In this document: positions 1-9,760 of the stretch, piece by piece
How the letters are laid out: the number at the start of each line of letters is the position of its first letter
Position numbering within the stretch: position 1 is the first letter of the stretch
NCBI RefSeq assembly: GCF_004327285.1
Contig: NZ_QJUI01000005.1
Location: 1 to 64,000 of the forward strand
DNA length: 64,000 bases
Reading direction: 5' to 3'
Origin: Phytopseudomonas daroniae
Lineage (GTDB): Bacteria > Pseudomonadota > Gammaproteobacteria > Pseudomonadales > Pseudomonadaceae
Program-made: the position numbers and the translations under genes
The notes under the pieces: model-generated
The model's database searches: none
Told to the model about the DNA's origin: nothing
Seen by the model: the letters and a program-made list of their open reading frames with translations, nothing else

Positions 1-829
1 GCGAGTAGCGCCCGCCGACCCAGTCCCACATCGGGAAGATGTTCTCTTCACGAATACCAAAGCCCACCGCCGCTTCGCGGTTGCTCGACACGGCGATGAA
101 GTGCCGGTACAGCTCGGCCTCGGAGCCACCCTGAGCCAGGTACCAGCCGCGAGCGGCCTGGGCGTTCTTGAGGGTTTCCAGGGTGCCGAAGGACTTCGAC
201 GAGACGATGAACAGCGTGGTCTCGGCGCGCAACTTGGCCGACAGCTCATGGAACTCGCTGCCATCGATATTGGCCAGGTAGTGGCAGCGTACGCCGCGCT
301 GGGCGAATGGCAGCAGCGCCTCGGAAACCAGTTGCGGGCCGAGGAAGGAACCGCCAATGCCGATGTTCACCACGTCGGTGATGGGTTTTTCGGTGTAACC
401 GCGCCACAGGCCATCGTGAATACGCCCGACCAGCTCGGTCATCTGCTGCAGCACGCGCTGCACCTCGGGCATGATGTCGACACCATCGACCTGCACCTTG
501 TCGCCCAACGGCCGGCGCAACGCAGTATGCAGGGCCGGGCGCTTCTCGGAACCGTTGAGCAGGTCACCGTCGAACAGCGCATGGATGCCTCGTTCCAGGC
601 CGACTTCGCGGGCCAGATTGACCAGCAGTTCGCGGGTTTCGGTGTTGATCAGATTCTTCGAGTAATCGAGGAACAGCCCGCAGCCGCTCAGGCTGAAGGT
701 CTCGAAGCGCTGCGCGTCAGCGGCGAAGGCCTGGCGCATGCTGAAACCGGCGAGGTGCTCGCGATGTGCGACCAGGGCTTGCCAGCTCGGCAGTTGCGTG
801 ACATCCAGCGATGATGAAAGGTGCGGCAT
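1..829 (-). CDS. pgi: Glucose-6-phosphate isomerase, 5' part only
   Basis: The minus-strand frame reads into the window edge and gives the N-terminal 276 residues of phosphoglucose isomerase, which interconverts fructose-6-P and glucose-6-P in the cytoplasm. The translation begins [16 protein letters not shown] and contains the family stretches [16 protein letters not shown] and [14 protein letters not shown], the sugar-phosphate binding signatures. The ATG at 829-827 is preceded by AAGGAG at good spacing. It lies 98 bp downstream of the fructokinase gene in the same direction. Pseudomonads typically lack 6-phosphofructokinase, so fructose-6-P from mannitol must pass through Pgi to enter the Entner-Doudoroff pathway; the position therefore makes metabolic sense. 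Whether this is the only pgi or a second, mannitol-linked copy cannot be told here. Confidence 0.95.
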   Translation of the reverse strand, partial: MPHLSSSLDVTQLPSWQALVAHREHLAGFSMRQAFAADAQRFETFSLSGCGLFLDYSKNLINTETRELLVNLAREVGLERGIHALFDGDLLNGSEKRPALHTALRRPLGDKVQVDGVDIMPEVQRVLQQMTELVGRIHDGLWRGYTEKPITDVVNIGIGGSFLGPQLVSEALLPFAQRGVRCHYLANIDGSEFHELSAKLRAETTLFIVSSKSFGTLETLKNAQAARGWYLAQGGSEAELYRHFIAVSSNREAAVGFGIREENIFPMWDWVGGRYS

Positions 830-927
830 GAAGACTCCTTGGTTCGCTCACGAATTCACAGACAGACTGTCGAGACGCCCTCTCGCGGGCACACGTCAAT
901 GATCGTGTCTGCCTCGTCTGGTTCGCC

Positions 928-1869
928 TCAACGGTCAGTTTCCAGCTCATGGCGATACGGCAACTGCGGGCCGACCCGCGAACAGGTCAACGCCGCGGCC
1001 TGCACCGCGAAATCGAGCATCGCATCGAGCCGCTCGCGAGACAACGTAGCGAGGGCAGCCGGGTTGTCCAGCCCATGCTGCACCAGGAAGGCGATGATCG
1101 CCGCCTGAAAGGTATCCCCCGCTCCCACCGTGTCACGCGTGATCACCTGACGCGCCGGCACTGACCAGTGCCCATGCTGCCGGCTGAACACGCCCGCCCC
1201 TTCGCTGCCACGGGTCAGAAACACCACCTGGCAACGCTGAGCCAGCCAGCGCTCGATACTCGTCAGCGGCTCGACACCAGGATAGAGCAGATCCAGGTCT
1301 TCCTCGCTGACTTTGATCAGATGCGCGTGGGCGGCAAAAGATTCAATCCGCTGGCGCCAGCGCTCGATATCCGGTGCGGGATTGAGACGTACGTTGGGAT
1401 CCAGGCTGATCAGCCGTCGTTCGCTCTCGCGCTCGACCAACGCCAGCAAAGTATCGCCAACCGGCGGCACGACCAGCGAATAGGAGCCGACGTGCAAGCC
1501 ACTGATCCGCTCATCCAGGGTCGGCAGGTGCTCGGGGTGCAGTTGCCGATCGGCGCAGCCCTCGCCCCGAAACATGTACTGCGGCGAACCCTGGGCATCC
1601 AGAGCGACCATGGCCATGGTGGTCGGTGCATCGCTGGGCACCAGGTACTGCGTGCTCACCCCCTCCTCCTGCAACACCTGGCGCAGACGCTGACCCAGGT
1701 AGTCGCTGGAGATGCCGCTGAACAACGCCGACTCTACGCCCAGCCGGCGCAGGCCGACCGCTACGTTGAACGGAGAACCGCCGGCCAGCGCCTTGAAATT
1801 CAGCTCGCTGCTGCGCTCACCAGGGTTGCAGAAGAAATCGAACAGGGCTTCACCGCATACCAGGTACAT
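928..1869 (-). CDS. mtlZ: Fructokinase of the mannitol operon (PfkB family)
   Basis: A 313-residue PfkB/ribokinase-family sugar kinase that phosphorylates fructose, the product of mannitol oxidation, to fructose-6-P. The N-terminal YLVCGEALFDFF and the GGSPFNVAVGLRRLG sugar-binding segment (residues ~30-45) are visible. The C-terminal DTVGAGDTFQAAIIAFL contains the catalytic GAGD aspartate. The ATG at 1869 follows GGAGAA. It is the last gene of the mtlEFGKDYZ order known from P. fluorescens, separated from mtlY by about 70 bp. Assignment as fructokinase rests on family plus operon position. Confidence 0.9.
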   Translation of the reverse strand: MYLVCGEALFDFFCNPGERSSELNFKALAGGSPFNVAVGLRRLGVESALFSGISSDYLGQRLRQVLQEEGVSTQYLVPSDAPTTMAMVALDAQGSPQYMFRGEGCADRQLHPEHLPTLDERISGLHVGSYSLVVPPVGDTLLALVERESERRLISLDPNVRLNPAPDIERWRQRIESFAAHAHLIKVSEEDLDLLYPGVEPLTSIERWLAQRCQVVFLTRGSEGAGVFSRQHGHWSVPARQVITRDTVGAGDTFQAAIIAFLVQHGLDNPAALATLSRERLDAMLDFAVQAAALTCSRVGPQLPYRHELETDR

Positions 1870-1938
1870 GGGTTCTCCACATCACAGAAGGCGCACTCGC
1901 GCAGGAAACAGCCGACGGCGCGGCCGCCGGGAATCGAC

Positions 1939-3423
1939 TCATTGCAGTTGCCGTACCTGCTCCCGATAACGCTGGTACACAACCTCATAAGCCTGGCTAC
2001 GCTGCGCGTCGGGCTGCGCGCCACGCTGTTCGTCCAGTGTCACGCAGGTATCGCACAGGCTCTGCAGGCTGACGGCCTGGCCGCGCTCGCGGGCCACACA
2101 CCAGGCCGCCTGGATCGCCGCGCCAAGGGCGGCCGCTTCGGTATGCTGCGGGCAGGCCACGGGCGCGCCCATGATGTCGGCGACGATCTGCCGCCACGTC
2201 GCACTCTTCGCGCCGCCACCGATCAGGCGGATGGCATCGCTGCGAATACCGCTGTCACGTAGCAGGTCGAGGCCGTAGCGCAGGCCGAAGGTGGTGCCCT
2301 CGACCACCGCACGGCAGAGGTTGGCGCGGGTCAGGTTGTCACTGGTCAGGCCGTGCAGGCTGCCGCTGGCAAGCGGCAGTGCCGGCACCCGTTCGCCGTT
2401 GAGGAACGGCAACATCAGCACACCTTGCGCACCGATGGGCGCTTCGCCGACCAGCGCGCCGAAGGCGTCGATATCCAGGCCCAGCAATTCACGGATCGCA
2501 CCACTGGCGTTGGTCAGGTTCATGGTGCAGATCAACGGCAGCCAGCCACCGGATGACGAACAGAAGGTCGCTACCTGCGGATGCGGGCTGACCCGCGGCT
2601 GATCGGCATAGGCATACACCGTGCCCGAGGTGCCCAGGCTCATGGTGATGGCGCCGGGGGCGATGTTGCCGGTGCCAATGGCGCCCATCATGTTGTCGCC
2701 ACCGCCGCTGGCCACCAGCGCCCCGGGGTTGAGGCCCAGACGCTCGGCGACTTCCGGGCGAATCGAGCCGACACAGCGATCCGCTTCGATCAGCTCGGGT
2801 AATGCCCGCACCAGCGCGCCGTCCGGGTCGATCAGCTCCAGCAGTTCGGTGTCCCAGGTGCGGGTGCGTACGTTGAAATAGCCACTGCCGGAGGCGTCGC
2901 CGTACTCGGCGCAGCAACGGCCGGTCAGCCAGTAATTCAGATAATCGTGGGGCAGCAGGATATGGGCGATACGGGCGAACACCTCGGGGTGATGATCGCG
3001 CGTCCATAGCAGCTTGGACACCGTGTAGCCCGGCGCGATGGCCACCCCCAGACGTTCCAGCGAACCGCTGTCACCACCGAGGAAGTCCAGCAGTTGCTGG
3101 TTCTCGGCCGCCGACTCGGTATCGCACCAGAGCTTGGCCGGGCGCAAGACCTCGCCCTGGGCATCGAGCAGCACCAGGCCGTGCTGCTGGCCGGACACGC
3201 CGATACCGAGAATCGCACTGCCAGGTACGCCGGCCTGCTCCAGCGCCGCTCGCGTGGCCAGCTCGAAGGCCTGCAGCCAGTCGCTCGCCTCCTGCTCGCG
3301 ACGGCCATTGGCCCCACTGATCAATTGATGCGCGGCGCTGCCCTCACCGAGCACGCGGCCGCTTTGGGTGTCCAGCACCAACGCCTTGGTGCCCTGAGTG
3401 CCGCAATCGATGCCGAGGTACAT
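1939..3423 (-). CDS. mtlY: Xylulokinase (FGGY family)
   Basis: A 494-residue FGGY carbohydrate kinase, normal length for xylulokinase. The N-terminus MYLGIDCGTQGTKALVLD is the ATPase phosphate-1 motif. GVSGQQHGLVLLD, the catalytic-Asp region SGGGDNMMGAIGTG and the C-terminal RLIGGGAKSATWRQIVADI follow in family order. It phosphorylates D-xylulose, formed when the neighbouring dehydrogenase oxidises D-arabitol, for entry into the pentose phosphate pathway. It starts 3 bp after the end of mtlD, so the two are almost certainly co-translated. The product name follows the P. fluorescens mtlY precedent. Confidence 0.92.
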   Translation of the reverse strand: MYLGIDCGTQGTKALVLDTQSGRVLGEGSAAHQLISGANGRREQEASDWLQAFELATRAALEQAGVPGSAILGIGVSGQQHGLVLLDAQGEVLRPAKLWCDTESAAENQQLLDFLGGDSGSLERLGVAIAPGYTVSKLLWTRDHHPEVFARIAHILLPHDYLNYWLTGRCCAEYGDASGSGYFNVRTRTWDTELLELIDPDGALVRALPELIEADRCVGSIRPEVAERLGLNPGALVASGGGDNMMGAIGTGNIAPGAITMSLGTSGTVYAYADQPRVSPHPQVATFCSSSGGWLPLICTMNLTNASGAIRELLGLDIDAFGALVGEAPIGAQGVLMLPFLNGERVPALPLASGSLHGLTSDNLTRANLCRAVVEGTTFGLRYGLDLLRDSGIRSDAIRLIGGGAKSATWRQIVADIMGAPVACPQHTEAAALGAAIQAAWCVARERGQAVSLQSLCDTCVTLDEQRGAQPDAQRSQAYEVVYQRYREQVRQLQ

Positions 3424-3426
3424 GAC

Positions 3427-4902
3427 TCAGTCGCCCAACAGGGTCTGCAGGGTACGCGTCACCCCGAGCTTGCGCAGGCTGTCGTAGCACAGCTCGAAGG
3501 CGGTGACGAAAGCCGCGGACTGCGGGATGGCGTTGCCGAAGATGACCTCGACGCCCAGCACGCGCTCACGCACCCGGTCATCGTCCTGCACCAGCGCCTG
3601 GCAGAACTCGGCACGCGGATCGGGGATGCGATACCGGCTGCCGTTCTCGTCGGCGCCCTTGAGATACAGGGCCCATGCCGCGACCACCAGGGCGGCGCGT
3701 TCCAGCGGACGACCGTCCTCGATCAGCCGGTTGATGGTCGGCACGATGAACTTGGGAAACTTCGACGAACCGTCCGAGCAGACCCGCTCGAGCTGATCGG
3801 CGATAGCCTGGTTGGAGAAGCGCTCGATCAGGGTGTCCTTGTACGCGTCCAGGTCGATGCCCGGCACCGGCGCCAGCTGCGGCGTCACGTCGAGATCCAT
3901 GAAGGTGCGCACGTAGCGGCACAGCAGCGGATCGTTCATGGCTTCGTGAACGAAGCGGTAGCCCTTGAGAAAACCCAGGTAGGTCAACGCCAGGTGGCTG
4001 CCGTTGAGCAGCTTGATCTTCATCTCCTCGTAAGGCGTGACGTCGTCGGTGAACTGCACGCCGACCTTTTCCCAGGCCGGCCGGCCGGCGACGAACTTGT
4101 CTTCCAGCACCCATTGCAGGAAAGGCTCGCAGACCACCGGCCAGGCGTCCTCGACGCCATGCCGCGACGACAGCTGCAGCCGGTGGGCGTCGCTGGTCAT
4201 GGGAGTGATGCGGTCGACCATGGCATTGGGGAAGCTGACGTGGCTGTCGATCCAGGTCGCCAGCTCATGGTCGGCCAGGTGGGCGAAGGCCAGCAGCGCC
4301 TTGCGGGTCACCGCGCCGTTGTGCGGCAGGTTATCGCAGGACATCAGGGTGAAGGCCGGCGTGCCCGCCGCGCGGCGCCTGGCCAGGGCCGCACAGAGAA
4401 AACCGAAGACGCTGCGCGGCGCATCCGGGTGCGCCAGGTCATACTGGATGTCGGGCAGATGGGCCATGAACTCGCCGCTGCTGTCATCGATGCAGTAACC
4501 ACCTTCGGTGATGGTCAGCGAGACGATGCGGATCGCCGGGTCGGCCAGCTTGTCGATCAGCGCCGCGGGCGAATCCTCGGCCAGCAGCATGCCGTTGATG
4601 GCGCCGACCACGCGCACTTCCAGGCCGGGCTCGTCGCCCAGCACGAGCATCGTGTAGAGGTGATCCTGCTCGGCCAGTGCCTGCTGCATGGCACGATCTT
4701 CACGGCGCAGGCCAACGCCGCAGATGCCCCAATCCCCGGCCTCGCCCTGATTGAGCAGCGCTTCGGTATAGATCGCCTGGTGAGCACGATGGAAACCACC
4801 GACGCCAATATGGGCGATGCCCTGACGGACATCCGACGGATCGTAAGCCGGTACCTCTACCTCGGCGGCGAGTGAGCCGAGATTGTTGCGTGTCAGTTTC
4901 AT
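3427..4902 (-). CDS. mtlD: Mannitol 2-dehydrogenase
   Basis: A 491-residue NAD-dependent polyol dehydrogenase of the long-chain mannitol dehydrogenase family, oxidising D-mannitol to D-fructose (and, in known relatives, D-arabitol to D-xylulose). The N-terminal Rossmann region reads IAHIGVGGFHRAHQAIY. The catalytic Lys-Asn-His cluster is visible in EMKIKLLNGSHLALTYLG, about residues 288-305. SLTITEGGYC is also typical. The ATG at 4902 follows a GGAGCGATC leader, 15 bp after mtlK ends. It sits between the ABC transporter ATPase and the two sugar kinases, as expected for the mtl operon. Confidence 0.96.
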   Translation of the reverse strand: MKLTRNNLGSLAAEVEVPAYDPSDVRQGIAHIGVGGFHRAHQAIYTEALLNQGEAGDWGICGVGLRREDRAMQQALAEQDHLYTMLVLGDEPGLEVRVVGAINGMLLAEDSPAALIDKLADPAIRIVSLTITEGGYCIDDSSGEFMAHLPDIQYDLAHPDAPRSVFGFLCAALARRRAAGTPAFTLMSCDNLPHNGAVTRKALLAFAHLADHELATWIDSHVSFPNAMVDRITPMTSDAHRLQLSSRHGVEDAWPVVCEPFLQWVLEDKFVAGRPAWEKVGVQFTDDVTPYEEMKIKLLNGSHLALTYLGFLKGYRFVHEAMNDPLLCRYVRTFMDLDVTPQLAPVPGIDLDAYKDTLIERFSNQAIADQLERVCSDGSSKFPKFIVPTINRLIEDGRPLERAALVVAAWALYLKGADENGSRYRIPDPRAEFCQALVQDDDRVRERVLGVEVIFGNAIPQSAAFVTAFELCYDSLRKLGVTRTLQTLLGD

Positions 4903-4917
4903 GATCGCTCCTGCGCG

Positions 4918-6024
<1,107 letters not shown>

Positions 6025-6088
6025 AGCGGGCTCCAGTCTTATTCTTCGATTATTTACAGACGCTGCAATTCTGCTTCTGCCCAACGGG

Positions 6089-6200
6089 CGTAGGAGCCCG
6101 GCTTGCCGGCGATCTGCCGGGAACCAGCAGCAAAACCTCCCTCGGCCGTGACAGCAAGGCTGCTTTGTTGGAGCTGATCGCGAGCAAGCTCGCTCCTACG
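6089..6200. repeat. REP/BIME-like inverted pair between mtlG and mtlK
   Basis: Two inverted copies of a short palindromic unit flank about 60 bp. The left copy begins CGTAGGAGCCCGGCTTGCCG (6089) and the right copy ends GCGAGCAAGCTCGCTCCTAC (6180-6199). They have the usual features of Pseudomonas REP sequences: GTAGGAGC ends and an internal self-complementary stem. The pair fills most of the 212-bp gap inside the mtl operon and could slow or partially terminate transcription between mtlG and mtlK. A related pair occurs at 54620-54722. Confidence 0.75.
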
Positions 6201-6236
6201 GCCGGCGGCCAGAATCAAATGCATATGTCTGCGTCC

Positions 6237-7070
6237 TCACTTCACGGCGCCGAACGACAGGCCACGCACCAGCTGCTTCTGGCTGATCCAGCCGAAGATC
6301 AGGATGGGCGCACAGGCGAGCGTCGAAACGGCGGAAAGCTTGGCCCAGAACAGGCCCTCGGGACTGGAATAGGAGGCCACCAGCGCGGTCAGTGGCGCGG
6401 CGGCGGAACTGGTCAGGTTGAGCGACCAGAACGCCTCGTTCCAGCACAGGATCAGCGACAGCAGCATGGTCGAGGCCAGGCCGCCACGGGCGATGGGCAG
6501 CAGCACGCGGACGATTTCCTGCCAGGTGGTGGCGCCATCCAGGCGCGCCGCTTCGAGGATTTCCACGGGGATGTCCTTGAAGTAGGTGTACACCATCCAC
6601 ACCACGATCGGCAGGTTGATCAGGGTATAGATGACGATCAGCGCGATACGCGAATCGAGCAGGCCGAACTGCTTGGCCAGCAGATAGATCGGCACCAGCA
6701 CCCCCACCGGCGGCAGCATCTTGGTCGACAGCATCCACAGCAGCGTGCGCTTGGTGTGGCGGGTCTCGAAGAAGGCCATGGAGTAGGCTGCCGGCACGGC
6801 GATCAGCATGCTCAGGAGGGTCGCCGAGAAGGAGATCAGCACCGAGTTCCAGGCGAAGCTGAAGTAGTCGCTGCGCTCGTTGATGTGCAGGTAGTTTTCC
6901 AGGGTCGGCATGAAGATGAACTGCGGCGGCGTGGCGAAGGCGTCGAGCTCGGTCTTCAGGCTGGTCATGACCATCCAGAAGATCGGAAAGAAGATCAACG
7001 CGGCAATGGCCCAGGCCAGCGTGCCGATGAGCACGCTCTGCAGGCGCCGTGATTGTTTTAGCGTCAGCAT
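6237..7070 (-). CDS. mtlG: Mannitol/polyol ABC transporter permease 2
   Basis: A 277-residue CUT1 (MalG-type) inner-membrane permease with about six hydrophobic helices, beginning with the helix LIGTLAWAIAALIFFPIFWMV. The cytoplasmic EAA loop that contacts the ATPase reads EILEAARLDGATTWQEIV. It is usual length for the family and pairs with MtlF to form the translocation pore. It starts 7 bp after mtlF ends. Confidence 0.93.
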   Translation of the reverse strand: MLTLKQSRRLQSVLIGTLAWAIAALIFFPIFWMVMTSLKTELDAFATPPQFIFMPTLENYLHINERSDYFSFAWNSVLISFSATLLSMLIAVPAAYSMAFFETRHTKRTLLWMLSTKMLPPVGVLVPIYLLAKQFGLLDSRIALIVIYTLINLPIVVWMVYTYFKDIPVEILEAARLDGATTWQEIVRVLLPIARGGLASTMLLSLILCWNEAFWSLNLTSSAAAPLTALVASYSSPEGLFWAKLSAVSTLACAPILIFGWISQKQLVRGLSFGAVK

Positions 7071-7077
7071 AAGGGCC

Positions 7078-8010
7078 TCATTGCTTGTCGGTGAGGTTCT
7101 TGCCGATCATGCGGATCAGCACGATAGCGGCAATGTTGGCGATGACCACCGCGATCAGCCCGCCCGCCGAGGCCATGCCTACGTCGAACTGCAGCAGCGC
7201 CTGGGTGTAGATCAGGTAAGCCAGGTTGGTCGACTCGTAACCCGGGCCGCCGCCGGTGGTGGTGTAGATCTCGGCGAATACCGAAAGCAGGAAGATGGTT
7301 TCGATCATCACCACCACGGCGATGGGCCGCGCCAGGTGCGGCAGAGTCAGGTGCCAGAAGATCGCTATCGGCCCGGCGCCATCGAGGCGCGCCGCCTCCT
7401 TCTGCTCCTGATCCAGGGACTGCATGGCGGTCATCAGGATGAGGATGGCGAATGGCAGCCACTGCCAGGACACGATCATGATGATCGAGAACAACGGGTG
7501 GTGCGCCAGCCAGTCCACCGGCTGGGCGCCGAAGAACTGCCAGACCGCGGCGAGAATCCCCGAGACCGGATGGAAGATCAGGTTCTTCCACAGCAGCGCG
7601 CTGACCGTGGGCATGATGAAGAACGGCGAGATCAACAGCACCCGCACGATGCCCCGACCGAAGAACTCGCTGGCCTCCAGCAGGGCCGAGATCAGCACGC
7701 CGAACACCACGCTGATCAGCAACACGCTGCCGACCAGCAACAGGGTATTGGTGGCACCGGACAGGAACGCGGCGTCGGTGACGAAGTACTCGAAGTTCTC
7801 CAGGCCGACGAAATCGTTGTCACCGGGATACAGCAGGTTGTAGCGGATCAGCGAGAAATAGATGGTCATGCCCAGCGGCACGATCATCCAGATCAGCAGC
7901 AGGATCACCGAAGGGCTGACCAGGAACCAGCCGGGCGCCAGGCGCCGGGACTTGCGCGGTAGCGGCTCGCTGGCCTGCTGCGCGGTGGGATCGATGGCCG
8001 GGGTATTCAT
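7078..8010 (-). CDS. mtlF: Mannitol/polyol ABC transporter permease 1
   Basis: A 310-residue MalF/UgpA-type permease. The first transmembrane helix is around WFLVSPSVILLLIWMIVPLG, followed by a periplasmic segment and further helices. The EAA loop is EQKEAARLDGAGPIAIFWH. It lies downstream of the binding-protein gene, from which it is separated by 214 bp mostly filled by a palindromic repeat. Such gaps after the binding-protein gene are common and fit a stoichiometric excess of the binding protein. Confidence 0.93.
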   Translation of the reverse strand: MNTPAIDPTAQQASEPLPRKSRRLAPGWFLVSPSVILLLIWMIVPLGMTIYFSLIRYNLLYPGDNDFVGLENFEYFVTDAAFLSGATNTLLLVGSVLLISVVFGVLISALLEASEFFGRGIVRVLLISPFFIMPTVSALLWKNLIFHPVSGILAAVWQFFGAQPVDWLAHHPLFSIIMIVSWQWLPFAILILMTAMQSLDQEQKEAARLDGAGPIAIFWHLTLPHLARPIAVVVMIETIFLLSVFAEIYTTTGGGPGYESTNLAYLIYTQALLQFDVGMASAGGLIAVVIANIAAIVLIRMIGKNLTDKQ

Positions 8011-8061
8011 GGGCGCCTCCGAAGGGCGGTGCTGGTGATGAGGTATGGCGGATGAGCGTTA

Positions 8062-8228
8062 CGTAGGGTGGGTTAGCGACGCCATGTAAGAGTCTTTTCA
8101 GACACCACTCATACCGCGCGGCGCGTAACCCACCAGGCGATAGTCGGCGTTGCGCCCATGGTGGGTTACGCCGCCACGGCAATCGCACGACACGCATGCC
8201 ATGCGACAGGGCGCCTAACCCACCCTAC
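8062..8228. repeat. GTAGGGTGG-family palindromic repeat, copy A
   Basis: A 167-bp intergenic element bounded by CGTAGGGTGGGTTAGCG at the left and CGCCTAACCCACCCTAC at the right, with internal GTGGGTTACGCCGC arms. The right end overlaps the last codons of mtlE: read on the minus strand, its GTAGGG supplies the TAG stop (8227-8225). Related copies lie near 10801, 18552, 34241 and 61664. Confidence 0.8.
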
Positions 8229-9535
8229 TTCGGATAACCGGCGCGCTTCATTTCCCGCTCGGTGCTCTGCTGTGCTGCCTGCAGGGCCTGATCAGGTTTC
8301 ATCTGCCCGGTGAGCGCAGCTGCGAACAGCTTGCCGACACTGGTACCGATGGCCTGGAACTCGGGAATGGTCACCAGCTGGATGCCCACGTAAGGCACAG
8401 GCTTGGCGCTGGGGTTGGCGGGGTCGGCTTTCTTCAGCGAGTCGAGGGTGACCTTGGCGAAAGGTGCGGCCTGCATATAAGCGTCGCTGTAGGTCGAGGC
8501 ACGGGTACCTGGCGGCACGTTGGCCACGCCATCCTTCTCGGCGACCAGTTCGCCATACGCCTTGGAGGTGGCCCAGGCACTGAAGGTCTTGGCGGCTTCC
8601 TTGGACTTGGAGCTGGTGGGGATCGCCAGCGCCCAGGAATACAACCAGGAAGCGCCCTTGTCGGTCACCTGGGTCGGCGCGAAGGTGAAGCCCACCGAGT
8701 CGGACACCTTGCTTTGCGATTTGTCGGTGACGAACGAACCGGCCACGCTGGCATCTACCCACATCGCGCACTTGCCGCTGTTGAACAGCGCCAGGTTTTC
8801 GTTGAAGCCGTTGCTCGATGCGCCAGGTGGGCCGTACTTGTTCATGGTGTCGACATAGAAGTTCAGCGCGTTCGTCCACTCACTGCCGGTGAATTCCGGC
8901 TGCCACTGCTCATCGAACCAGCGCGCGCCAAAGGCATTGGCCACGGTGCTGATCAGCGCCATGTTCTCGCCCCAGCCGGCCTTGCCACGCAGGCAGATAC
9001 CGTACTGGCCCTTGTCGGGCTGATGCAGCTTGCCGGCGAATTCGGCCATCTGCTCCCAGGTTGGCTGCTCAGGCATCTTCAACCCGGCCTGCTCGAACAG
9101 GTCGGTACGGTAATAGGTGATCGAGGCTTCGGCGTAGAACGGTAGAGCGTAGAGCTGGCCATTGGCCGAGAGGCCTTCACGTACGGAGGGGAAGACGTCA
9201 TCGAGGGCGTAGTCGGCGGGCAGATCGGTCATCGGCTCCAGCCAGCCCTTCTCGCCCCACAGCGCCGCTTCGTACATGCCGATGGTCAGCACGTCGAACT
9301 GGCCGCCCTGGGTAGCGATGTCGGTGGTGAGGCGCTGGCGCAGCACGTTCTCCTCGAGCACCACCCACTTGAGCTTGATGTCCGGGTTCTGTTCTTCGAA
9401 GGTTTTCGCCAGGCGTTGCATGCGGATCATGTCGCTGTTGTTGACCGTGGCGATGGTCACGGTCTCGGCAGCCTGCGCGCCAACGGTGAGCGATAGGCAT
9501 GAAGCGGCTACGAGTACTTTGATCGTGTGGTTCAT
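8225..9535 (-). CDS. mtlE: Mannitol/polyol ABC transporter periplasmic binding protein
   Basis: A 436-residue family-1 extracellular solute-binding protein. A Sec signal peptide ends around VGAQAAETVTIATV (cleavage near residue 23). The mature part shows the sugar-binding fold with EENVLRQRLTTDIATQGGQFDV, YALPFYAEASITYYRTDLFE and GICLRGKAGWGEN. It captures mannitol and related polyols and delivers them to MtlFGK. It is the first operon gene, and its leader carries an AAnAAnAA motif. Its TAG stop lies inside a palindromic repeat (copy A), so the C-terminal YPK may have been set by that insertion. Confidence 0.94.
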   Translation of the reverse strand: MNHTIKVLVAASCLSLTVGAQAAETVTIATVNNSDMIRMQRLAKTFEEQNPDIKLKWVVLEENVLRQRLTTDIATQGGQFDVLTIGMYEAALWGEKGWLEPMTDLPADYALDDVFPSVREGLSANGQLYALPFYAEASITYYRTDLFEQAGLKMPEQPTWEQMAEFAGKLHQPDKGQYGICLRGKAGWGENMALISTVANAFGARWFDEQWQPEFTGSEWTNALNFYVDTMNKYGPPGASSNGFNENLALFNSGKCAMWVDASVAGSFVTDKSQSKVSDSVGFTFAPTQVTDKGASWLYSWALAIPTSSKSKEAAKTFSAWATSKAYGELVAEKDGVANVPPGTRASTYSDAYMQAAPFAKVTLDSLKKADPANPSAKPVPYVGIQLVTIPEFQAIGTSVGKLFAAALTGQMKPDQALQAAQQSTEREMKRAGYPK

Positions 9536-9578
9536 GGTCTTGAACTCCTCTCCCTGGTCGCGAAGACCTCGGAAGACA

Positions 9579-9586
9579 TTATTGTT
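9579..9586 (-). promoter_or_regulatory. Hfq/Crc catabolite (CA) motif upstream of mtlE
   Basis: The minus strand reads AACAATAA, an exact AAnAAnAA match, 44-51 nt before the mtlE ATG. Hfq with Crc binds such A-rich motifs in Pseudomonas mRNAs and blocks translation when preferred carbon sources are present. The role here is inferred from the motif; its distance from the start codon is longer than typical. Confidence 0.45.
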
Positions 9587-9679
9587 TTTGTGGGGCCGAC
9601 TCGGATTACACCCCTACAACAAGGCGCGAACAACGCCTCGACTGCACAAGTACTGATACTTTTTTGCACTGCAATGGCA

Positions 9680-9698
9680 GTCGGAAATATCGACTAAA
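9680..9698 (-). promoter_or_regulatory. Candidate regulator site in the mtlE promoter
   Basis: The plus strand reads GTCGGAAATATCGACTAAA. The same word, one base shorter, lies upstream of mtlR (10692-10707). Both have GTCG...CGAC inverted arms around an AT-rich centre. Being shared by the promoters of the operon and its activator gene, it is a candidate MtlR operator or autoregulatory site. No experimental MtlR consensus was used. Confidence 0.4.
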
Positions 9699-9760
9699 AC
9701 TGCTTGAGAGCCTAAAGCACGGGCTTAACAGCATCGACGGAGCGAATGAGAGCGACAGAA

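Noticed and set aside
3094..4875. 593-codon open frame on the plus strand opposite mtlD/mtlY
   Set aside because: It is antisense to two strongly conserved genes and its translation is low-complexity (Gln/Arg/His/Gly-rich), as expected from the opposite strand of high-GC coding DNA.
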